Source: Balanoglossus misakiensis
Taxonomy: Eukaryota; Hemichordata
Reading direction: 5' to 3'
NCBI GenBank assembly: GCA_040954595.2
Contig: CM082581.2
Location: forward strand, 3,844,001-3,908,000
Length of the DNA: 64,000 bases
A program made the translations under genes and the position numbers. Each line of letters opens with the position of its first letter. The stretch's first letter is position 1. Shown here piece after piece: positions 25,201 through 35,654 of the stretch. The notes beneath the pieces were generated by a model. That model was given only the letters and a program-made list of their open reading frames with translations, did not search any database and was not told the origin of the DNA.

Positions 25201-28200
25201 ATAATTCACTGTATCATGTGCCAATTACAATTGATCCATTCAATTACTGATATTCATCTACTGACGAAATAAACTGAATAAACATAATAAGCATAATAAT
25301 GCCAATGGGGCAAACCTTAATATTTTTCAACATTTATGCAAATGGTGAGATAATTCTAATCGTTTGGAGAAATTAATATCAATTAAGTTATTTCTCAAAT
25401 TTAAAATTTACCAAAATTTAAAACAAATATTAGAATTTGTTTTCATTACCTGAGTTGCCACCATATTGCCATTACTGTCCTTGACAACAACTAAATGTGT
25501 AGGAATGCTAACATTAATGTATCTCTTGACCGTCCATCCAAGTGGGTTGTAAGCAACTATGGTCACTGTGTTATTAGCGTTATTGAAAAGCTCTGAAAAT
25601 AGAAACCAAAAATGTACCATTAGGAACATTAGTGTGTTTTCACATAACATTTTTAAACTTTACATTGTCAGTATTGACAGCAAAGGTTAACATTTTCTAC
25701 AGGTATTGCTTATACATTGTACTCCGCATTCAACACTGCACTTTGGCCAGACCTTTTGATTGACTTGATAGGACCTGTACACAAGATACAATGGGTAGGA
25801 GCAGAGTGGATGCTCAGGGGCAGGACCTGATGGGGAGGAGCAGTAACCCTAGATATCAAAATACTGTAAAAGGTAAAATTTGTGAATGATAAATTTTCGT
25901 GAACTATGCGAGAGCCAAAAAATCGCGACAATAAAAAGTCACATAGAAATGTTTTTGAAAAAACTATGCAATGAAATACGAGACCATGAAAATTAATCGT
26001 CGCTTAACAGTTGCCACTTTTGATATCGTTAAAATTTCCTGTTGAGAAAATTTTCCGTTTTACAGTATCACCTTTTATATATTATTGAACTGCACCAAAA
26101 CAATAATTCTCTCAGTCGAAATTCACATCATAACAATTATCAAATTATAGTATAGTATACCTCTTTAATTTTGACACACTTACCAGTGACCTTATTTGAG
26201 TTCAGGGGAACAAACTCCAACTTGTTACTGTGGTGATTGTTGCTATTGGATACCATATCTGATAACATGCTTGCCATGACATTCAAAGAGCTATTTTGGC
26301 CATCTCTTAAATGTGTGTTATACATTTCTCTAACTGGTGGCGAATCAGTACCAGTAATACCATCATGGTGTTGTACCTAGTCAGTTTGAACAAAATAATG
26401 TTGTTGTTTTTTTACTTTTGGTTAAAGGGCAAAATAGTCTTATGCACATGTCCCGAAACCAGAACCTTCTATTAGAAATTTTTTATCTTTTGGCGTTAGT
26501 CACAATCACTAAACATAAGCTTTTATTTTTTTTCATGTGAACAGGAGCAAACATTTGAATAAAGATGTCAGATCTTGTGTATACTTTGAGGCAATTCAGG
26601 TGATACATATAGACTAATACATGGTCTTATCACTTTGCCTCTGGTCAAAAGACACTAAAAACTGTTTCAATACTAGCAATCAATCTAGCAAACATCTCTG
26701 TATGATCAGCATGCAACCTGTTTATAAGTGGATTAAGACCGAAATTGAGACATCTGGAAAGTTCTTGAAAAACTTAACCATGACATACCTCAGCTGAAGC
26801 CCATCTCAGTTTCTTGATTTCTGATAAAATCCAAGTACTGTTGAGTGACTTGCTAATGTTAGCTTTGTTGTGAATAGTGAAGAGTGACTCAGCAGCATTA
26901 AGAATAGCCTGGCTTCGACGAGCTAAGCCTTTAGCATTGCTATGGGAAGCATAAAATCCAGTCCAGGCTGAATGAGGATCTGTAAAAGTGAAAGAAAATT
27001 CCTCTACAAGTTTTCCAAAAAATAAAACTAAAAGCTCCACGCCAAGCAACATGCATTCAATATAAGTTATTTGAACTGCACAAACTACCATTAAGTCTTA
27101 CCCGATGAATAGGGCAGAAAATCTCCACTTTTTTTGACGTCCCATGTGGCGCTCGAATTCTTGACTGCCATAAAATACTCTCCCAGAGTAGCATATTGGA
27201 CTGTCACACCAAACTGAGAACTGTGTTCATTGATATATTCCATCAATGGATCCATATTTTGGAACTGAATTGTGGCATTGAAGAACTGCTTGTCACATCC
27301 CTGGAATTCGAGAAAATGTTTTCAAATATTATTGAATCAAATCACAACATTATGCTGTGTAGTGTACCCTCCATGATTCTGACCACTTCATTTGTGTAGG
27401 ATCAAGAATGAGGAATAAATCAATCCCACACTTTCACAGATTCCAAAGCTTTTTGTATGTTGACAAGTGGAGTACTGGGTATATTAGCATGCTGTTTGGA
27501 GTAGAGCAAGAAATTGCAATTTAATACACACAGAAAGCTAAAAGTTACAGCTAATATCCTCTTAATAATTAATAATACAGAGAAATAAGATGAAATGACT
27601 ATACCCATGGCCATAGTAATTTGTCTGTCTTGAACCATGCTGATCTAGCCTTGATATCTTGCACCATGTACTCTGCATATTGCTTGATATTGCTAGCATT
27701 AACTGGTAGGCTCATATTTGGATAAACATGGTCTTTTGGTGGTTCTGGGAATACAACATAGCCATTCCAATAAAATCCAGACCTGAAAGAAAAAATAGCC
27801 AACAGAGATGGAAATAACGGAGCCAATTGAGTTTGGTTGTTATTCCTGAACCACTGGAAACTTTCATAAAGACAACTTTTGGGTGTATGAAAGTCAAGCT
27901 TTGATCAAAAGAATCCAAATATTATGTTTTTATCCTTTCATAAATTAACATCACATTAAAGGGCAAGTTCAGCAAGGATGATTTTACTTATACACTAGCT
28001 TTGGGTTTTGTTAGTCGGGAAAAACAATTTTCATCATGTGAAAGTCATTTTTCCCCATAAATATTGGTGGAAGCTGCATTCTTGGGCTTCAATAACTCAT
28101 TGTATTTTGAATGATGGGAATAAGCACCAAGCTTGTAGTGGATAAAGACTAGTACCAGATTTGTGTTTTGTGGTCAACATATATTGATATTACTTGCACA

Positions 28201-31200
28201 AGAGAGCTTCACAATTATAATAAATTAATTGTGAATTTTGCATAGACACTGTAAACTTCTCTTTTTCAACCTACTTGTCAGAAAATGGTATATCACCAGG
28301 TGTACAGTAGCTGTACTGATCCATAACATGGGTAAACATCTGCAGCTTAGAACCATGGGAAGGTGACCCTTGCCATATGAACTCTAACCCCTGTATAAAA
28401 AAAAAGGTTTTCCATCAGAACTGTAATTCAAAACACAAATATAAACCTACAATTGCTTGTACAAAGCACACACCATACTTTTAAAAAGTCAAGGCAGTAG
28501 TAATATGTACAAGAAATACAATCAAACTCTACCACATTCACTTTTGTGAACTGGTAAAGGAACAACAGTTGGAAGCCTTGTTCATTTTTTCACGTGCTTA
28601 AGGTCTCTGTACAACTGCAAATTCTTCTTTTACTTCCAACACTTGGCAAAACAGCTTGTGTATTTTATACCGACAATTGACATTGAGAACATGTAAAATT
28701 AGAAAATTCTTGAAATTTTTAACAATATCAATGCTGATAAACTACCGCTGTTTAATGAGTTGTAAGTGTTCCAGGATGTGAAAACCTCATTGAAGCAAAT
28801 TAAACAATTTCTTCCTGAGCATACAGATTTCCTTCATTCATACCTGACTCTTCTGCATGTTATCCTTCTTATCATAATCAATTCTGGAAGTCAGATGACC
28901 ATTGAACCCAGCCATGGCAAACAGGACAGGTGTGGCTGCAGAAGCTCCAAATGGATCAATGTGCCAAGAAAATTGTGGTCGTACACCAAACGTTTCATAG
29001 ATAAAGCCATGGCCCTCTGGTAGCACACCAAGATAAAATTCGCAAAAAAAATTAAAGAGTATGATTTTACTAAAAATAACTTGCACATGTTCTGCCTTGG
29101 AAGTTAGGAGAAAGTGATTTTAGGAGTTCTACACCTTTATGATTTCAATTATGGTTTTCAATCATGAGATCAATGTTAACTGCAAAGCTGTTGTTTTGAA
29201 AAGAAAAAAAAACAATATTCTAATTATTATCCAAGACAGTTTTCACTGTAAGATTTTCAGAGGATACACAAATTGGTTTTGGTGCCAAAAAGGTGACTGG
29301 AGAACTAAGTCAGTATTTTCGTCTTCGTGGCAGTTAGGCTAGAAGTAAACAAGTATCTGCAAGGGTTGAAATTAAATCTCTCTCTCTCTCTCTAAAAGTT
29401 CACGATTTTAAATATGGAAGTAAAATCGACAATTGATGTTCTAATTAAGCAATAACCCCCGCCGCAGGCGGGTATACACGAGATTTGGGTACAATTCGAG
29501 ACATATAGCACGAGCCGTCAGGCGAGTGCTATATGGAGCGAATTGTACCCAAATCAAGTGTATACCCGACTGAGGCGGGGGTTATTGCTATTATATTATA
29601 TCAACAACTGTTTTTGTGGCATATCAGTGTCATTTTCTTACCGAAACGGCGTCAGAAAGAGAAATTACGATCGTGAACCAAAATGGCGACAACGAATGTA
29701 AACACGCGCGGCCGGGATCGAGCATTAAACATGCAGCAGACGACAAAAAGTGACAAGACGGGCATCGCGCGTGGCAAAGCGACAAATATATCCACAGAGC
29801 AGTTCCAAAATAAAACGTCCGTTAATTCAACAGTATTTTTGTTTTATTTATTTGGTTTAAACACGCGCGACTGTGGTTCAACCGCACATTTTTGCTGCCG
29901 AATGCTAGTTCAGGGGCCCGTTTTACCACGGCTAGCCATGGTAAAACAGTATTTTACCATCGCTGGATTCAGCTCTCGTCCAATCAGAATCGCGGACGGT
30001 AGCATGATATAATATAATCTTGAATTTCGAATAAGGTTTGCAAAACATTCTATTTCACTATGACAGCACTGAGCAGAGTGTCTGTGAAACTATAAAGCAA
30101 CTAGCATGCTAATTAATATACATAATAGTGGGAATGCTCATTGTCAGCAAAATAGCAATGATTTGCGTTTGGTGTTTTCTCACCTGTCAGTTGTTGAACA
30201 TCTGCTGAGAATTCCGTGAGAGCTTCATCATGCATTACTTGTCCACCAATGATAAACTCTAATTGTCCATTTCGAACCAACTGATGCACTTGAAGCTGCC
30301 ACACAAACAAAAACATGCTTTACAAATTTCACAAAAATGTTAAATCCAGCCACTTTAATTGTTACTATTTTAAATATGTTACAACTGTCTAATGTAAAAT
30401 GTTCTATTTTAGCAAAGATGTTAGATTCAGACACTTTGAATAACTACATGTACTACAAATTCCATGACTTTCTAAAGTTTGTCCTATAATATTCTTCCCC
30501 ACTGATCAGAATTGGTAAATGTAACATTAGATGCGAATTATTTCTAATAAGATCCTGAAAACCAAAGTTCAAATGAATAAGTTGCACAATTTCTGAGAAA
30601 TATAGTACAATGGCCACTATGCTGCTATTTGATCAGAAGTGTTACATTTAAGTGCGTCACAATGTATTCTAAATAAGGTTTGGGTAAAAACTTAGTTACC
30701 TGAAAGGTAATATTTAATGATCTTGATAACTCTATTTTGATCAAACCAGCTCAGAAGTGTTTGTAACAGAATGACTATCAAACTTGTATAATAAATGTTG
30801 CACTCATCTGAGATACTTTTTGACAGCAGAAATAGTAACTGTATTTAAATGATACCATCAAAATTAACAAAACATTAAATAGCAGTTTTCTAGAGAAAAC
30901 TTGGCCATTTTCAAATGAATGTAGACTGAATTGCATTCACAAACCTTCTGTGTGTAATCAGCAACATTATCCCACCACAACCGAAAGAATTCTTGTTCCA
31001 CAACAATGAACTTCCGATGACCCCCTTGAATCAGATTCTGGACAACTGTTGTATACACATTGGCTGCAAAGGCTTTCATACTTTCCTGCAATGCATCACA
31101 TGAAGCTTGATTACATTTGATGAAAACATTAATCTCTTTGTGATGCATGATGGTCATTCACCACTCAAACGAATGAAAAGATGAAAAATAAGCTTTCTGT

Positions 31201-32171
31201 GAGGTTTGGTATAAGACAAACCACTGTTGAAGACATTTTTGGTAATGAAATCATCGTAGCAACCTTCCGAATGGTCATCAGATTTCTCATTATCTAGTCC
31301 TTAGTCCTTGACCATTTGAAAGAAATGACTGAAAATCGCTGGGGGGGGGGGGGGTATTTTTTGAATGCGTAAACCTACCTATTTATAAAAAATGTGAACA
31401 AAGGTATGGAAAGTAGGAGCTAATTAAAAAACTCATCCACAAAAAGTTCAAAACGGTAAACATACCAATTCAAATACATGTTACTTGTGGGTTCTTTCAG
31501 TTTTATTTCAATATTTTCATGATAATTTTTTTCAATTTTTTTCCCTTTGAGCTAACAATTTTTCTATTTCTAGAGGCCAATAAAATTACCTTGGACCTTC
31601 TTCCCTTTTTGGACAATTTCTGCATTTTTTTAACTTGATAAAAGTAATCGATTATTTTTTTTCTCAGACATAATTATGTTTTGTCGCATTTATACCGTTT
31701 GAACTTTGAGCATGGATTGGTTTGAGAGTCCTTGACAGGATTGCACTCTGTAAAAGTTTAACAAACAAACAATATTTTCGACATATCCGCGATTGGTTCC
31801 CTTCCAAAAATGACCGCTTTGACGTGTACGTGTTATCAAAAACTTAGAAGACCTTTTGGAATTTGTACCCAGATGTATGACGCCGTGTTTGTGCGCGTTA
31901 CATGCATGGACCAATAAAATTCCTATTTTGATACCTGTGCTTTGCTTTTGACATGTTTGATAGATAAAATACAATCACGTCCAAGTAAACAAACAACAAC
32001 TGTAAAACTCACCTCCACTGTGTATACCCATCCTACATCCATATGGCTATGTGGAATCACGTATGCGTTGATGATATTCTTAGCGGATTCATTTTCGCCT
32101 GCTTCCGTTGATGTCGATAATATAAGTGTAAGAACAAAGTATATGAACACAAGACGTTCACCGCTCGCCAT
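11494..32171 (-). CDS. MAN2B2: Epididymis-specific (type 2B2) alpha-mannosidase, glycoside hydrolase family 38, 20 exons, complete
   Basis: Lysosomal or secreted exo-alpha-mannosidase that trims mannose from N-glycans. Exons, in transcription order: 32171-32013, 31085-30945, 30295-30184, 29016-28844, 28390-28275, 27782-27605, 27300-27102, 26979-26789, 26376-26184, 25592-25450, 23797-23508, 22795-22601, 21872-21720, 21081-20976, 20342-20226, 19700-19466, 13327-13166, 12799-12687, 12185-12083, 11660-11494. All junctions are GT-AG and all phases agree, giving 1081 residues against about 1009 for human MAN2B2. The first ATG begins a hydrophobic signal peptide (residues 1-24). The zinc-site motif HSHMDVGW puts ligands at H43 and D45; WHIDPFG holds the nucleophile D158; HHDGITGT (residues 426-433) supplies the fourth ligand. 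[11 protein letters not shown] and GGQVMHDEA are typical of the 2B2 branch rather than MAN2B1. The C-terminal PKDIKTFF matches the family end. Intron 16 (13328-19465) contains a TRIM gene. Many introns carry small transposons. Assignment is by recalled family motifs; exon edges are hand-called. Confidence 0.95.
12240..12525. mobile_element. TTAA-flanked MITE in MAN2B2 intron 18
   Basis: 286 bp with ends AGACCC and GGGGCT between TTAA duplications (12236-12239 and 12526-12529). It shares the internal core GGTGCCGCACCCGTTTAATC with 40136-40370 and 43169-43518. A TTAA target suggests piggyBac-type mobilisation. Confidence 0.7.
13918..14109 (+). other. Orphan coding-like segment inside MAN2B2 intron 16
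   Basis: Open from ATG 13918 ([20 protein letters not shown]) to the donor consensus AAG|GTGAGT at 14109, with a coding-like, acidic composition ([18 protein letters not shown]). A second piece after TTTTTAG at about 14221 reads [18 protein letters not shown] and then stops. It may be a relic or an unrecognised gene on the opposite strand to MAN2B2. I do not recognise the family. Confidence 0.3.
14020..14191. repeat. Near-perfect 77-bp palindrome with 18-nt spacer
   Basis: Left arm 14020-14096 and right arm 14115-14191 are inverted copies with two mismatches seen. The left arm is the end of a plus-strand open frame that starts upstream of the palindrome. The spacer holds AAAG|GTGAGT, a strong donor consensus. 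No target duplication or transposon end was found. Confidence 0.9.
14791..15135. mobile_element. TTAA-flanked MITE with long inverted ends in MAN2B2 intron 16
   Basis: 345 bp. Its inverted ends start AGGGACAAAGTCTCTCTC and extend about 70 bp (to the ATGTTTGATACAAGACACC stretch and its complement), flanked by TTAA at 14787-14790 and 15136-15139. A second inner inverted pair, AACTTCCATCCCGTTTGTAG, flanks the centre. No coding capacity. Confidence 0.75.
16269..18484 (-). CDS. TRIM2/3-like RING, B-box, coiled-coil, filamin, NHL-repeat protein, single exon, one 1-nt frame break
   Basis: Probable RING-type E3 ubiquitin ligase of the TRIM-NHL class. The first frame (18484-18056) has a C3HC4 RING ([17 protein letters not shown]) and a type-1 B-box (CEGC to the HSN/THR histidines). 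The second frame (about 18057-16269) has a type-2 B-box (YCNVH to CTDC), a lysine/glutamate-rich coiled coil, a filamin repeat ending in IPGSPV, and six NHL repeats ending in NNCIRVFLG. Restoring one base at the break gives about 738 codons, the usual TRIM2 length. I chose ATG 18484 because it sits just before the RING; an in-frame ATG 39 codons upstream looks like leader. The frame break lies between the two B-boxes at the heptamer TTTCCCA (18059-18065), directly before a TAG. There are no introns, and the gene lies inside MAN2B2 intron 16 on the same strand, which suggests retrocopy origin. It may be a functional gene with a sequencing error, a fresh pseudogene, or a frameshift-expressed gene. 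The paralogue cannot be named, since such genes are expanded in some invertebrates. Confidence 0.88.
19166..19224. repeat. (CA)n microsatellite
   Basis: CA dinucleotide run with GC interruptions on the left side, in the first part of MAN2B2 intron 16. Similar runs lie at 36174-36260 (AC with ACGC/ATGC interruptions, MFSD10 intron 12). Confidence 0.9.
19806..20012. mobile_element. CTGTAAAAC-ended MITE in MAN2B2 intron 15
   Basis: About 207 bp with diverged ends CTGCAAAAC and GTTTACAG between TA dinucleotides. The interior carries GCGAGCAATAAATTTTTC and AATACGCGAGAGCCAAAA, shared with the copies at 25864-26065 and 40932-41140. The TA target suggests a Tc1/mariner-mobilised MITE. Confidence 0.75.
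20439..20718. mobile_element. Inverted-repeat element, ATTGTCTTAxGCACATG family, in MAN2B2 intron 14
   Basis: Ends ATTGTCTTAAGCACATG and its near complement GGGCATAAGACGATTGTC bracket about 280 bp. The interior (CAGTCAATGCCATAAGG, GACCATAGTCTGTCGGAGAT, AAATATGGAAAGAAGCAAAG) recurs at 52560-52894 and, inverted and partial, at 41478-41612. Confidence 0.65.
22389..22590 (-). mobile_element. LINE (non-LTR retrotransposon) 3' fragment
   Basis: An open stretch of about 66 codons reads [20 protein letters not shown], followed by a [12 protein letters not shown] segment. This is the characteristic C-terminal tail of CR1/L2/Jockey-type reverse transcriptase ORFs (pattern FSxRVVxxWNSLP..V..SxxxFKxxLDxFW). 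Only this tail remains. It starts about 10 bp after the donor of MAN2B2 exon 12 and lies in intron 12. Confidence 0.65.
23916..24965. mobile_element. 1.05-kb inverted-repeat element in MAN2B2 intron 10
   Basis: Both ends read GTTATCTCTAAAATTGTAAC inward, and the arms continue for about 180 bp with shared stretches such as GAACGGACTGGGTTCCTCCC and GAAGCTCGTAGTTACCTTCT. The middle is clearly GC-richer and CpG-richer than the flanks. No transposase motif was recognised in either strand; a 100-codon and a 92-codon open frame are probably accidental. Target duplication not identified. Confidence 0.65.
25864..26065. mobile_element. CTGTAAAAC-ended MITE in MAN2B2 intron 9
   Basis: About 202 bp, ends CTGTAAAA and TTTTACAG between TA dinucleotides. 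Interior GCGAGAGCCAAAAAATCGCG and CAATAAAAAGTCAC match the two other copies. Confidence 0.75.
29449..29588. mobile_element. 140-bp foldback in MAN2B2 intron 3
   Basis: Inverted arms start GCAATAACCCCCGCC and run to a centre around 29510; the inner part GGGTACAATTCG pairs with CGAATTGTACCC. It forms the left end of a CpG-rich stretch that continues to about 30012 and is bracketed by TATTATATTATATCA and GATATAATATAAT. A 109-codon open frame (29683-30012) begins [13 protein letters not shown] do not recognise it. Confidence 0.6.
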
Positions 32172-34784
32172 TTTGATAGAGCAATGCGCACGGAGATGCG
32201 CACAACACCAAACAAACTTTTCTAGGACTCTTCCATTAATGCTATAGGGAGGTACGGCCCAGAATCGCCTGAGGGACGTCGCTCAGAATGGCGTTTGAAT
32301 TAGGCTCAATTGGCTATCACTTTTCGACATTTTTTTCCAGAATGTTTGTGTCAACTGAGTTTTTTTGTTTGAATCCTTGAACCATGACGAACTGCCCTGT
32401 ATGTATCAAGCTTATCAACCCAGCCAATATGTGTATCAGTAGAGTCAGCGTTGTATTGTTGACAGTTCCACTCGTCTGGACTTTACAGCCTAGCCCCATG
32501 AGCTGCATCTTGATAAAACAGATTAAGCTTTAAATGATCTCAGATGTGCTTTTAATTCTGTCTATTAAATGATATTGCCTGATAGTATGTCAAGAAAACA
32601 ATTTATGACAAAATATCCAAAAATTAAAATATCTGTACAGTCGAAAATTTCTGAACTTTTCAAAGTGAAATTTTGCAATGAAATAACAGCAAATGATTTA
32701 TCAAGGTAATTATGCAGACCATGGAGTGCATATCGCTGTAGTAAGGAATAGTGTGGTTGGCTACACTAGGATCATTTACAACTGCTTGATTGCGCACGTG
32801 AAACACGAATATATATTATAGCTGGCGAGGCCAAGAGCTCTTTTTACACGTAGGGAGGTTTCCCTGGCCCAAAATAAAGATAGTTTGACCAGCAAAGATG
32901 TGCAAATTCATAAAAAGACAGAAATGCAATTTTATATTTAAATTGATTTTGTTTTATTGCTTTGTTCAAATAAAGACATGCTTCTGCAAACTGGAAGACA
33001 CTTGTGACATAATTCTTGTCAGAATTGATTCTCATGACCTTGCAACTACCTATCCTGTGGACAGTCTCTTTGAAAGGTCATGTTTGAATTCATCTAGAAT
33101 ATATTTAGAGCAGCTTTTACAAAAAATTTCCATTCACCAAAAATTAGTATCCTTGAGTAAATTCTATAAGTGACTACATATACTCTTCACATATATATAC
33201 TCTTTTAATACATAGCAAAATAGTGATTAGAAATTGAAGGATAATATTCTTATTTTATAAACAACTCATAGAAATGAAAGCATCCCAGACCCATGGGACC
33301 CATACAGCCAATCTGGTATCATGGACCCATATAAGGAACTTGTATTGAGGCTGATTCTGGTTTCATGGATAACATGTTCCATAACTGCAGGTAGTAAAAC
33401 CTGTCTAAACCAAACCCTGTCTATTCTGGAAACCCGTCTATACCAAACACCCTTTCCAGTCCCTTCACATAAAACCACACATGAAGAGAACCTCTATAAA
33501 CCAGACACCTCTGCAGACTGAATAATCTTCTCAGTCCCTTTTGGTGTTCAGTTTAGACAGGTTTTACTGTACTATAAATCAATTTCTTTGCACTAATATG
33601 CACCAACAGTTTTGTCAAAACATGTTGTTCTTATACATTTGAAGGATCTTGGATTGACACTATACATGTATTGTGAATCATTGTGACAAACACCGTTTCA
33701 CTTCAAGCTACAAAAACATACTTCAGTCACTTCCAAAAAGTGGGTCAAACATTTGTTTACAAACAAAATCACCTAAATGTGACAAATGATTTGAACAGAC
33801 ACATCAGAGAAAAGTACAAGGAAGAAGTGTTTGCCTACAATTGTTAAACATTTGTATGCTATTAAACAATGACTCGTAAAGCAAAGTTGATTAGTAACAA
33901 ATGAAATAAAATAGTATCTTATACAAACAATATTTGTCAAAGACAAATAAATGAATATAAATATTAGTAAGTTAATAATGATTACATAATTAACTTGCAA
34001 AAACACTAAGTTTTACAGGAACAGGCCACAATTTCCCCTGTTGGTCTTTTGCAGCTAATATCATGTGCCTCTCTATACAATTCATTCAACAGACATAATT
34101 GCAACAGGTGAACCTTGGAATTTGAATGCACCAGGGTACATACATACAACAGCATAAGCATATGTGTCAAGCTCTTAGCTGCCACAGAAATACACATATA
34201 CTTTTGTATGTACCGTACTCATTCACATGTATTTGTTAGTACTGCTGACTGTCACATGATTTATTCCGCGTCTCTTTTCTGAAGAATATTACAGAAGCAC
34301 AGATATTTTATTTCAGAGTAGGTCTATTCCAAATTCACTTTTACTGAGTTGCTGACATCTTTAATTTGCACACACTGGAAACAAAGTCAATGGCAAATTG
34401 CCAATCAGTTTAAAACACAATCAATACTTGACAGCTGTGCATAATTTCTCAGATGCTCACATCCGCATTACCTACAAGAATTACAAAATATATATGCATA
34501 AATTATAAAAGGCTCTTCAATAGTATATACATGTGCATTGTACAGGTTGCTTTATACTCAGTGTTTGACGGAGAATAAATTGTTTGAAGCAAACACAGAG
34601 TTATCCAGAATTATCTAGTTGTGCGTAACAAAAACATTACATGTATAACATATTTTGACGCATTCTGAAAATAAGTTTTGTTCTTTGTTCTTGTATTCTG
34701 TTTGTGATTCACTTTTTGAAATGCAGGTTGGAAGAAATCGATTGCAAACTGATTTATTAGTGAAATTTTAACAGTACATATCAT
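32172..34784. other. Intergenic stretch upstream of MAN2B2
   Basis: Contains the presumed MAN2B2 promoter region directly right of 32171 (no TATA box recognised) and the small MITE at 33393-33570. Nothing else recognised. Confidence 0.5.
33393..33570. mobile_element. Small Tigger/pogo-like MITE between MAN2B2 and MFSD10
   Basis: About 178 bp, with ends GTAAAACCTGTCTAAACC and its partner GTTTAGACAGGTTTTAC near TA dinucleotides. Ends resembling CAGTAAAACCTCTCTAA are known for pogo/Tigger MITEs. An inner CCTGTCTAxxCCAAACxCC motif repeats. Confidence 0.6.
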
Positions 34785-34793
34785 ATGCAAAAG

Positions 34794-35193
34794 TAGCCTA
34801 GTCCTAGCCGTATTTTGTCCGCTTTGCTTCCAAAACTACGCCTAGCCTCACTCATATCACTGGCCCAATAAAACACCATACCTCTTGCTGGGAATTAGCA
34901 AGGGGATGTAACTAGCGTCCCTCTGAAGTCAATCAGAGACTTTGTTTTTCCAGTGATTGGACATAGGATATACATATGTGTAATTAAGGATGGGTAACAT
35001 TTTAAATTCAAATTAGCCCTGCATTCACTATAATCTTACAACCAATCACCATTGTTCAGTTTATGTGAGTGACTTCAAGGGGACGCTAGTTACATCAGCA
35101 AGGGGTATGGGGTTTGATTGGGCCAGTGGCATGAGTGAGACTAGATGTTAGTTTTGGAAGCAAAGCAGACAAAATACGGCTAGGACTAGGCAA
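34794..35193. mobile_element. 400-bp foldback with 9-bp target duplication, Mutator-like
   Basis: Arms of about 130 bp begin CCTAGTCCTAGCCGTATTTT and are complementary with few mismatches (including GCAAGGGGATGTAACTAGCG against its diverged partner). It is flanked by ATGCAAAAG at 34785-34793 and 35194-35202. Long inverted ends with a 9-bp duplication fit Mutator-type elements. It lies between MAN2B2 and MFSD10. Confidence 0.75.
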
Positions 35194-35654
35194 ATGCAAA
35201 AGATAAACTGCATTCATACAATGATGCAGAAATTACAAAATTTTTGAGCAGCAGTTTCTATTACATATAGAGTCACATTATCAGTTCACAGTTGGTTTCT
35301 TGCAACCTGTTTCAAACAGCCAACGACAACACTGTTTACATTTTGAGTATACTCACAGCTGATATATGGTCAAAGAATCAGGTTTATAATGTAAATATAT
35401 AGAAAAGCATAGTTACAGATTTATAGAAAAATAAGAAAGAATTAAACACTTCTATATAGAGATTCTAGATGAACTGAATAAATTTCTCCCATAGTATTCT
35501 TCAAGAGATCATAAAAATTAAAAGAAATGTTTCACTGTTTGGGAATTCTCAGGTATGTAATGAGACATTATTTAACTGATTTCAGAAGAAAATTTTAAAC
35601 AAAGCTAAACAAACAAAATATTGAAATACTTCTTAGAGTAAGCATTACAAGTCT

